Source: Bacteroidota bacterium | GTDB taxonomy: Bacteria; Bacteroidota; Bacteroidia; Bacteroidales; Rikenellaceae | DNA length: 15,246 nt | NCBI GenBank assembly: GCA_023443765.1 | Contig: JAEZTA010000121.1 | Span: 1 to 15,246, forward strand | Direction of reading: 5' to 3' | Shown here: positions 8,804 to 13,890 of the stretch, one piece after another | Position numbering within the stretch: position 1 is the stretch's first letter | Layout of the letters: each line of letters begins with the position of its first letter | Notes under the pieces: model-generated | The model's database searches: none | What the model saw: only the letters and a program-made list of their open reading frames with translations | What the model was told of the DNA's origin: nothing | Position numbers and translations under genes: made by a program

Positions 8804-10504
8804 ATGAAACGATACATCTATTACACCGTATTGCTCGCCTTCGCGGCATGGAACGGCACGGGCTGTTCCGACGGTTACGAATATTTCAACCCCAATCCCG
8901 GCGACGAAGAGCAGGCAGCCTCCCCGATCGTCAACACCGGCAAAGCCTCGGTCAACGCCATGGCGGGAACCGCGACGATGAACGGCAACTGCAACGACAT
9001 GGGCCAGACCGTCACTGAGGCCGGATTCCTCTATGGCCGCACGGCTGCCGAGATGATGAAGTCCGAACCCATCGTCTGCCCGGTCGATGCGGAAGGACGT
9101 TTTTCGTACACCCTCTCCAACATCGACAACGGCGACCACTATTTCCGCGCCTACATGATCATCGACGGTCAGACCTACAACGGCCGCACGGGATGGTTCG
9201 AAGTGAAGGTGGCCTCCGTCCCGGAAGTAACCACCGAACTGTCCGAAGCCGCCGGAGGCGTCCTCACGCTCAAAGGAAGCTACAAACTCGACCGCGACCT
9301 GAGCGTCGAACCGGGATTCCGCTACGCCACGACCGAAGACGGAGTTTCGTCGGTACAGTTCGTGCGGGCCACGCAGGTCGACGAGGCCAGCAAAACCTTC
9401 AGCCTCGACATTCCCGACACGGGCCAGCCCTGCTTCTTCCAGGCCGTCGTGCGCATGTCCACCGACTTCTACGACGGCGAGGTGAGCGAGGTGATCCGCC
9501 CGAAGGACCTTTCGGCGGCGGGCGTCGCCAACTGCTACATCGTCACCGAAGGCGGCTGGTACAGCATCGACCCAAAGCGGCCCGACGGAACCGCCGTCCA
9601 GAGAACCGCCGCCGACTGGGTATGGTCGTCGGGGTCCGGACTGGTATCGGGCGTACACTTCTCGGCGGGCCGCATCGTTTTCCAGACCAGCGGGAACGCC
9701 GGGAACGCCGGAATCGCCCTCACCAACAGCGCGGGCGAGATCGTCTGGAGCTGGCACATCTGGATGACCCAGGCCCCTGCCGCACAAACCGTCAACGGCC
9801 GCACGTTCCTCGACCGCAACGTCGGCGCCACGGAGTTCGACGGGGCGCTGGTAGGCTCGCTGGGAGTCTACTTCCAGTGGGGACGCAAGGACCCGTTCAT
9901 CGGCGCCAACCGCATCCAGAAGAACTACACCGACGAGTACGAAGGCGTCGGGTTCCAGACCACGGGCGACAACGGATTTACGGCGCTCTTCCTCCACAAC
10001 GACGCCCTCTGTGAAGGTTTCAAGTTCGTGAACAAGGACATGGACATGGCCATGAGCGTAGCCAATCCGACCATTTTCTACGGAGTCTACAACTCCGGCG
10101 GATGGAAAGGCTCCAACAGCGAAGTCAAAGACTACTGGGGCGGCGTGAGCGGCACGAAGACCAACAACGACCCGTGCCCGGCCGGTTACCGCGTGCCGAC
10201 GTTCGACGAACTGAACGGCTTCATCAAAGACATCGACACCAACAAGACCGCGCAGGAAAACGTCAGCGACCAGTCGTACGGACGCAAATACACCATCGGC
10301 GACCAGACGTTCATGTTCCCGGGTTCGGCCCTGCGCGTATGGAGCGCCAAAATGCGCTACCCGGGGCGCGTGACCTTCTTCTGGACGGCGACCATCTCGC
10401 CGTCGGCCGAAAAGAAGGCGCTCGACTTCTACGACTACCGCTGGAACACCAACGCCGACCCGACCTGCTGCGCCATGGCAATCCGCTGCATCCGGATTCA
10501 GTAG
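8804..10504 (+). CDS. Surface lipoprotein with Fn3-like modules and a C-terminal FISUMP domain
   Basis: The 566-residue form from ATG 8804 is preferred over an upstream in-frame ATG (8744) because it opens a lipoprotein signal with Cys21 in GTGC. Two sandwich modules follow (about 42-135 and 138-232); the pattern ASVNAMAGTATMNGNCNDMG...EAGFLYG is typical of Bacteroidota Fn3-like repeats. A central segment (about 240-325, from ANCYIVTEGGWYS to IVWSWHIW) leads into a FISUMP (Fibrobacter succinogenes major paralogous) type domain (about 330-566). Its marks are TFLDRNVGA, YFQWGRKDPF, CPAGYRVPTFDEL and FFWTAT. There are no enzyme motifs. As the last gene before a strong terminator, it may fill the SusE/SusF-like surface glycan-binding role; an adhesin-like role is an alternative. 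Confidence 0.88.
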   Translation: MKRYIYYTVLLAFAAWNGTGCSDGYEYFNPNPGDEEQAASPIVNTGKASVNAMAGTATMNGNCNDMGQTVTEAGFLYGRTAAEMMKSEPIVCPVDAEGRFSYTLSNIDNGDHYFRAYMIIDGQTYNGRTGWFEVKVASVPEVTTELSEAAGGVLTLKGSYKLDRDLSVEPGFRYATTEDGVSSVQFVRATQVDEASKTFSLDIPDTGQPCFFQAVVRMSTDFYDGEVSEVIRPKDLSAAGVANCYIVTEGGWYSIDPKRPDGTAVQRTAADWVWSSGSGLVSGVHFSAGRIVFQTSGNAGNAGIALTNSAGEIVWSWHIWMTQAPAAQTVNGRTFLDRNVGATEFDGALVGSLGVYFQWGRKDPFIGANRIQKNYTDEYEGVGFQTTGDNGFTALFLHNDALCEGFKFVNKDMDMAMSVANPTIFYGVYNSGGWKGSNSEVKDYWGGVSGTKTNNDPCPAGYRVPTFDELNGFIKDIDTNKTAQENVSDQSYGRKYTIGDQTFMFPGSALRVWSAKMRYPGRVTFFWTATISPSAEKKALDFYDYRWNTNADPTCCAMAIRCIRIQ

Positions 10505-10520
10505 GTTGAAACCGCTTACG

Positions 10521-10554
10521 ACAGGGCGTTCCTTTGCGGGGACGCCCTGTTTTT
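10521..10554 (+). terminator. Intrinsic terminator closing the glycan operon
   Basis: The stem ACAGGGCG/CGCCCTGT extends inward by T-A, one wobble and two C-G pairs around a small loop, and is followed by TTTTT (10550-10554). It lies 16 nt after the stop of the last operon gene. Confidence 0.93.
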
Positions 10555-10621
10555 GCGACTCAGTTCCCTTTCCGGACAACTTCCCAACCAAAAAGGACTG
10601 ACCCCATGCAGCGCGGGTGCG

Positions 10622-10629
10622 TACCTTTG
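10622..10629 (+). promoter_or_regulatory. Bacteroidota -7 element (TAnnTTTG) for the LPS-kinase-like gene
   Basis: TACCTTTG matches the TAnnTTTG consensus exactly, 19 nt before the ATG at 10649. The -33 position (about 10599) has only CTGA, a weak match to TTTG. It sits downstream of the operon terminator, as expected for an independent transcript with a very short 5' UTR. Confidence 0.65.
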
Positions 10630-10648
10630 CAACGGTAAAACTACAGCA

Positions 10649-11398
10649 ATGCGCATTCACGTCAATACAACCACGGAACACCTGCGGGATTTCGCAGAAC
10701 GCCTGCCAGAACTCTTCGACCGGGAGGGCGAAGTGCTGCACACGGGACGCAACACGATCAAAGCCTTCGAGGTAAACGGCGAACGGCTGGCCGTCAAGCG
10801 GTTCTGCCGCCCGAACCTGCTGCGGGCGGTGATCTACACCTTCTTCCGCCGGAGCAAGGCGCGCCGCTCGTACGAACACGCCGTGCGGCTGCGGGCGCTG
10901 GGCATCGACTCGCCCGAACCCATTGCCTGGAGCGAATACCGCCGCCACGGACTGCTCAGCGACAGCTACTACATTTCGCGCCGCTCAGACTACGCCCCCT
11001 TGTCACAGACCACCACGCATTTCCCCGCGGCGGGGACCCTGCCCGTACTGGAAGCGTTCGCCCACTTTGCGGTCAAACTCCACGAAAAAGGCATCGAGCA
11101 CCGCGATTTCAACCACGGCAACATCCTCTGGAGCCGCACCGCCACAGGCACCTACCGGTTCCAGCTGATCGACATCAACCGCATGCATTTCGAGGACCGG
11201 CCTCTCTCCTCGCGGGCCTGTATGATCAATCTCCGGCGATTGTCCTGCCCCACCGTGGCATTTTTCTACATCCTCGACCGATACGCCGAAACCCGCGGGT
11301 GGAATGTGGACGACACATTGCTGCGGGGCACTTTTTTCCGGCTGGCATTCGGTCGCCGCAAGGAGTTTCGCAAGCGGTTCCGGCGCCATAAGCGTTGA
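10649..11398 (+). CDS. Lipopolysaccharide kinase (KdkA/WaaP/InaA-like) family protein
   Basis: Predicted cytoplasmic sugar kinase with an atypical protein-kinase fold that phosphorylates Kdo or heptose in the LPS inner core; the exact acceptor is uncertain. ATG 10649 (249 aa) is chosen because the open frame from 10553 starts inside the preceding terminator and the promoter lies between. Kinase residues visible: Lys50 in LAVKRF (ATP-binding Lys), Glu77 in the following helix, the catalytic loop HRDFNHGNIL at 151-160 with D153 and N158, and the metal-binding Asp175 in LIDINRM. The N-terminal pattern FDREGEVLHTGRNTIKAFEVNG is typical of the Bacteroidota branch. The C terminus is very basic (RRKEFRKRFRRHKR), suitable for contact with anionic membrane lipid. 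It is a single-gene unit between two operons with no functional link visible to either. Confidence 0.88.
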   Translation: MRIHVNTTTEHLRDFAERLPELFDREGEVLHTGRNTIKAFEVNGERLAVKRFCRPNLLRAVIYTFFRRSKARRSYEHAVRLRALGIDSPEPIAWSEYRRHGLLSDSYYISRRSDYAPLSQTTTHFPAAGTLPVLEAFAHFAVKLHEKGIEHRDFNHGNILWSRTATGTYRFQLIDINRMHFEDRPLSSRACMINLRRLSCPTVAFFYILDRYAETRGWNVDDTLLRGTFFRLAFGRRKEFRKRFRRHKR

Positions 11399-11399
11399 T

Positions 11400-11424
11400 T
11401 TCCCGCAAAAAAACGCACCGGGAA
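11400..11424 (+). terminator. Weak hairpin after the LPS-kinase-like gene
   Basis: TTCCCG and CGGGAA form a 6-bp stem around a 13-nt A-rich loop right after the stop codon, followed by TTTGGTTTT. This may be a weak terminator. The following TTTG is also the -33 element of the next promoter. Confidence 0.35.
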
Positions 11425-11455
11425 TTTGGTTTTACGGATTATTTCGCTACATTTG
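11425..11455 (+). promoter_or_regulatory. Consensus Bacteroidota promoter of the aromatic amino acid operon
   Basis: TTTG at 11425-11428 and TACATTTG at 11448-11455 are separated by exactly 19 nt. This is a full match to the TTTG-N19-TAnnTTTG consensus of primary-sigma promoters in Bacteroides. Transcription would start near 11460, giving about 20 nt before the leader ATG at 11480 and about 180 nt before pheA. The predicted RNA starts with a small CGATA/TATCG hairpin (11460-11474). Confidence 0.85.
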
Positions 11456-11479
11456 CCAACGATAAAAGCTATCGCAACG

Positions 11480-11560
11480 ATGAGAGCATACGGTTTTGCA
11501 TATTATTTTTATTACTTTTTCTTTTATAGCAAGGGAAAAAGCGGGATCGCATGCAATTAA
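11480..11560 (+). CDS. Phe/Tyr-rich leader peptide of the pheA attenuator
   Basis: A 26-codon reading frame (ATG 11480 to TAA 11558-11560) between the promoter and a terminator. It contains 6 Tyr and 5 Phe residues, including nine in a row at residues 8-16 (YYFYYFFFY, 11501-11527). No Trp is present. The remainder is MRAYGFA before the run and SKGKSGIACN after it. The role inferred is to gauge charged tRNA-Phe and tRNA-Tyr: when these are scarce the ribosome stalls in the run, 13 nt before the antiterminator strand at 11540. Phe and Tyr codons are mostly TTT (4 of 5) and TAT (4 of 6), unlike the TTC/TAC-rich genes around. This is analogous to pheL of enteric bacteria but unrelated in sequence. 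No Shine-Dalgarno is visible, as usual for this phylum. Confidence 0.85.
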   Translation: MRAYGFAYYFYYFFFYSKGKSGIACN

Positions 11561-11607
11561 CTGTATACAATCGAAGTATAGATTAATATGACACGAAAAT
11601 CCCGCTC
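11540..11607 (+). promoter_or_regulatory. Antiterminator pairing of the Phe/Tyr attenuator
   Basis: AGCGGGAT at 11540-11547 (inside leader codons 21-23) is exactly complementary to ATCCCGCT at 11599-11606, the core of the terminator's 5' arm, so the two structures are mutually exclusive. A ribosome stalled at the Tyr/Phe run leaves the first strand free and favours antitermination. A ribosome at the TAA (11558) would cover it and favour the terminator. Between the strands, 11556-11566 (ATTAACTGTAT) can fold onto 11576-11587, giving 5 bp, a bulged A82 and 6 bp with two wobbles. This would bring the antiterminator strands together. The pairing is read by eye; energies are not computed. Confidence 0.78.
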
Positions 11608-11630
11608 GGCTGAGCGGGATTTTCTTTTTT
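11595..11630 (+). terminator. Attenuator terminator in front of pheA
   Basis: Perfect 13-bp stem (GAAAATCCCGCTC with GAGCGGGATTTTC), tetraloop GGCT (11608-11611), then TTTTTT at 11625-11630. It lies between the leader stop codon and pheA, only 9 nt before the pheA ATG. It is downstream of its own promoter and upstream of the genes, which makes it a regulatory rather than an end-of-operon terminator. Confidence 0.93.
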
Positions 11631-11639
11631 CAACCCATT

Positions 11640-12485
11640 ATGGAACAGATCGCAATACAGGGCATCGCGGGATGCTATCACGAAACGGCGGCACGACGCT
11701 ACTTCGCAGACCGGGAGATCGAAGTTCTCCCGTGCCTGAGTTTCGACGAGTTGTTCACCCGCATGGGCGCCTGCCCGGAACTGCTGGGCATCGCAGCCAT
11801 CGAGAACACCATCGCCGGCAGCCTGCTGCCCAACCACGAACTCCTGCAGCAGAGCCACGCCCGGATCATCGGTGAACAAAAACTGCGCATCTCGCACGTC
11901 CTGGCGGCCCTTCCCGGGCAGGAGATCGACCAGATCACCGAAGTCCGCTCGCACCCGATCGCCCTGATGCAGTGCGGCGACTTCCTGAAAACCCGCTCCG
12001 CCATGAAAGTCGTCGAACGCGACGACACCGCAGGCAGTGCGCGGGAAATCGCCGAGGGACACCTCGCGGGCACGGCAGCCATCTGCGGCGCCGACGCCGC
12101 CCGGCTCTACGGCCTCGAAATCCTCCAACGGGGCATCGAAACCAATAAACACAACTTCACCCGCTTCCTGCTGCTCGCCGACGAGAGCCGCGCCCAGGCC
12201 TTCGCCGATCCGGCTCACACCAACAAAGCCTCGCTGCTCTTCACCCTTTCGCACACCCAGGGAAGCCTCTCGAAAGTACTGACCGTCCTTTCGTTCTACG
12301 ACATCAACCTCACCAAAATACAATCGCTGCCGATCATCGGGCGCGAATGGGAATACCGCTTCTACGTCGACGTCACGTTCGACGACCCGGTGCGCTACCG
12401 GCAGGCCATCGACGCCGCCCGGCCCCTGACCAGCGATTTCCGCATCCTCGGCGAATATGCCGAATGCACCAGCCCTGCGATCTGA
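11640..12485 (+). CDS. pheA: Prephenate dehydratase (monofunctional) with C-terminal ACT domain
   Basis: Converts prephenate to phenylpyruvate, the committed step to phenylalanine, in the cytosol. The 281 residues comprise a catalytic part (about 3-180) and an ACT domain (about 196-275). Catalytic marks: ENT at 55-57 followed by Ser61, SHPIALMQC at 104-112, the DTAGSA block at 129-134 and the essential TRF triad at 174-176 (with Thr174). The ACT domain has GSLSKVL at 208-214 in place of the GALV-type motif, and KIQSLP at 226-231 in place of ESRP, the two motifs that bind inhibitory Phe in studied enzymes. There is no chorismate mutase domain here; that activity is fused to the DAHP synthase downstream. 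The start at 11640 follows the attenuator terminator by 9 nt, so expression is predicted to depend on Phe/Tyr supply. Confidence 0.95.
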   Translation: MEQIAIQGIAGCYHETAARRYFADREIEVLPCLSFDELFTRMGACPELLGIAAIENTIAGSLLPNHELLQQSHARIIGEQKLRISHVLAALPGQEIDQITEVRSHPIALMQCGDFLKTRSAMKVVERDDTAGSAREIAEGHLAGTAAICGADAARLYGLEILQRGIETNKHNFTRFLLLADESRAQAFADPAHTNKASLLFTLSHTQGSLSKVLTVLSFYDINLTKIQSLPIIGREWEYRFYVDVTFDDPVRYRQAIDAARPLTSDFRILGEYAECTSPAI

Positions 12486-12542
12486 CTTCCCGACCCGACC
12501 TAAAGCCCCCGCCGAGGCGGGGGTTTGGGGGTGGGTCAGATC
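12479..12542. repeat. Nested palindrome spanning the pheA stop codon and the following spacer
   Basis: An outer perfect 8-bp inverted repeat, GATCTGAC (12479-12486, containing the pheA TGA) and GTCAGATC (12535-12542), encloses a GC-rich hairpin: AAGCCCCCGC at 12503-12512 with GCGGGGGTTT at 12517-12526 (one G-T wobble). A second pair, GACCC/GGGTC (12492-12496 with 12533-12537), competes with the outer arms. The 3' half is G-rich with two GGGGG runs and one GGG. It is followed by GGGGG rather than T, so it is not a standard intrinsic terminator. It could be a REP-like repeat, an mRNA stabiliser or a site tuning readthrough into the next gene. Confidence 0.7.
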
Positions 12543-12548
12543 TGCAAA

Positions 12549-12565
12549 CACGGCGGAACGCCGTG
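12549..12565. repeat. Small perfect hairpin in the pheA to DAHP synthase spacer
   Basis: CACGGCG and CGCCGTG form a 7-bp stem around a GAA loop, 7 nt after the larger palindrome. There is no T tract. The rest of the spacer (12566-12627) is A-rich and unstructured by eye, and no TAnnTTTG promoter is visible, so the downstream gene is probably read from the pheA promoter. Confidence 0.6.
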
Positions 12566-12627
12566 AGTCACAAGCAACAGAAAAGAGAAAACGAGACCGA
12601 AACAAACAACAAAAAAATAGACCCATT

Positions 12628-13692
12628 ATGAACGACATTCAACCCATCACATTCCCGGGAATCGATCCCAAACGCCCCCTGGTAATCAGCGGCCCCTGCA
12701 GCGCCGAAACCGAAGAGCAGGTCCTCAGCACGGCCCGTTCGCTGGCTGCACAAGGGTTCAACATCTACCGCGCCGGGCTTTGGAAGCCCCGCACCAAACC
12801 CGGCGGGTTCGAGGGCGTCGGCGAAGCTGGCATTCCCTGGCTCCAGCGCGTGAAGCGCGAAACGGGGATGTACACCTCGACCGAGGTGGCCACCCGCGAG
12901 CATGTCGCCGCAGCCCTGAAGGGCGGCATCGACCTGCTGTGGATCGGCGCCCGCACGGCGGCCAATCCCTTCGCCATGCAGGAGATCGCCGACGCGCTGC
13001 GCGGAGCAGACGTTCCGGTGCTGGTGAAAAACCCCGTCAGCCCTGACCTCGAACTGTGGATCGGCGCCATCGAGCGCATCTACAACGCCGGAATCCGCCG
13101 CCTCGGAGCCATTCACCGCGGATTCACGTCTATCGACAAGAGCCTCTACCGCAACCACCCGATGTGGGCCATTCCCATCGAGCTGCACCGCCGCCTGCCC
13201 CGCCTGCCGATCTTCAGCGACCCCAGCCACATCGGCGGCAAGCGCGAACTGATCGCCCCGCTGTCGCAGCAGGCCATGGACCTCGGGTTCGACGGACTGA
13301 TCATCGAGGCGCACTGCTCGCCCGACTGCGCCTGGAGCGACAAGGCCCAGCAGGTGACGCCCGAAGCGCTCGCCTACATCATCCGCAACCTGGTGATCCG
13401 CGACGAGTCGATCACCACCGAGAGCCTCACCGAACTGCGTTCGCAGATCGACAAACTCGACGACGAACTGCTGGAACTGCTTTCGCGCCGTATGCGTGTT
13501 TCGCGCGACATCGGACAATACAAGAAGGAACACAACATGCCCGTCCTGCAGACGCAGCGTTACGAGGAGCTGCTGGCCCGCCGCGCCGGACAGGCCGAAC
13601 AGATGGGCATGGACCGCGAATTCATGCGCACCGTCCTGCAGGCCATCCACGAAGAGTCGATCCGCCAGCAGATGGATGTACTGGGGAAATAA
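12628..13692 (+). CDS. Bifunctional DAHP synthase / chorismate mutase type II
   Basis: Fusion of the first shikimate-pathway enzyme (phosphoenolpyruvate plus erythrose-4-phosphate to DAHP) with chorismate mutase (chorismate to prephenate), the substrate of PheA. ATG 12628 (354 aa) is preferred over the in-frame ATG at 12457, which lies inside pheA and would add low-complexity sequence translated from the hairpin region. DAHP synthase domain about 1-258: SGPCSAE at 21-27, KPRTKPGGFEG at 53-63, IGARTAANPF at 106-115, VKNPVSPD at 133-140, IHRGF at 162-166, SDPSHIGGKR at 197-206 and IEAHCSPD at 226-233. Chorismate mutase (AroQ fold) about 265-350: LRSQIDKLDDELLELLSRR with R271 and R288, K299, R311 and Q347/Q348 as likely active-site equivalents. 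This fusion order is common in Bacteroidota. It shares the start context ACCCATTATG with pheA. Confidence 0.96.
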   Translation: MNDIQPITFPGIDPKRPLVISGPCSAETEEQVLSTARSLAAQGFNIYRAGLWKPRTKPGGFEGVGEAGIPWLQRVKRETGMYTSTEVATREHVAAALKGGIDLLWIGARTAANPFAMQEIADALRGADVPVLVKNPVSPDLELWIGAIERIYNAGIRRLGAIHRGFTSIDKSLYRNHPMWAIPIELHRRLPRLPIFSDPSHIGGKRELIAPLSQQAMDLGFDGLIIEAHCSPDCAWSDKAQQVTPEALAYIIRNLVIRDESITTESLTELRSQIDKLDDELLELLSRRMRVSRDIGQYKKEHNMPVLQTQRYEELLARRAGQAEQMGMDREFMRTVLQAIHEESIRQQMDVLGK

Positions 13693-13710
13693 GGTTTTCC
13701 CGCCTAATAC

Positions 13711-13740
13711 AAAAGGCTCCCGGTCATCGGGGGCCTTTTT
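13711..13740 (+). terminator. Intrinsic terminator closing the aromatic operon
   Basis: AAAAGGCTCCCG pairs with CGGGGGCCTTTT (12 bp, one T-G wobble) around a GTCAT loop, followed by T and GGTTTT. It lies 18 nt after the DAHP synthase stop. The A and T flanks could also serve the opposite strand. Confidence 0.93.
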
Positions 13741-13772
13741 GGTTTTCACAGGCATCCTGCAAAGGCTACTTA

Positions 13773-13794
13773 TACCTTTTGCCGCCAAAAGGTA
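13773..13794. repeat. Palindrome with 9-nt arms between the aromatic operon and the two-component genes
   Basis: TACCTTTTG (13773-13781) and CAAAAGGTA (13786-13794) are exact reverse complements around CCGC. It lies 33 nt after the operon terminator and about 66 nt before the next promoter element. It may be a regulator site, a secondary terminator without a T tract, or a dispersed intergenic repeat. The remaining spacer to 13860 shows nothing else definite. Confidence 0.65.
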
Positions 13795-13860
13795 CCGCTA
13801 AAAATATTACATTTCGGTTAAATGTCAAACAGGGAGCGTGCAACATCCGTGAATGTTACG

Positions 13861-13868
13861 TAAATTTG
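13861..13868 (+). promoter_or_regulatory. Bacteroidota -7 element for the two-component operon
   Basis: TAAATTTG is an exact TAnnTTTG match 22 nt before the ATG at 13891. The -33 region (about 13838) has only GTGC, so the promoter may be weak or activator dependent. Confidence 0.6.
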
Positions 13869-13890
13869 ACCCGGATTCAAACCCGTATTT

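Noticed and set aside
10553..10648. 32-residue extension of the LPS-kinase-like protein
   Set aside because: It would start inside the operon terminator and upstream of the promoter element. The conserved domain starts after ATG 10649.
6997..10948. Very long minus-strand open frames (about 600 and 720 codons) opposite the end of the glycan operon and the kinase
   Set aside because: They show the same composition artefact. They run antisense through several well-supported genes and across a terminator and promoter, with no domain or start signal.
11400..11600. A T-box or amino-acid riboswitch as explanation of the pheA leader
   Set aside because: The leader is short (about 180 nt), shows no T-box consensus or specifier-loop architecture, and contains a translated aromatic codon run, which a leader-peptide attenuator explains better.
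11588..11875. Open frame starting with an ATG between the leader peptide and the attenuator terminator
   Set aside because: Its first codons are the terminator hairpin, and it continues out of frame through pheA. It is a shadow, not a second leader peptide.
12505..12523. The GC-rich stem after pheA as a standard intrinsic terminator
   Set aside because: It is followed by TTTGGGGG rather than a T tract, and no promoter is visible before the next gene, so full termination here would silence the DAHP synthase.
12457..12627. 57-residue N-terminal extension of the DAHP synthase from an upstream in-frame ATG
   Set aside because: It overlaps pheA and translates the hairpin and A-rich spacer into low-complexity sequence. 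The family's usual N terminus begins at the ATG at 12628.
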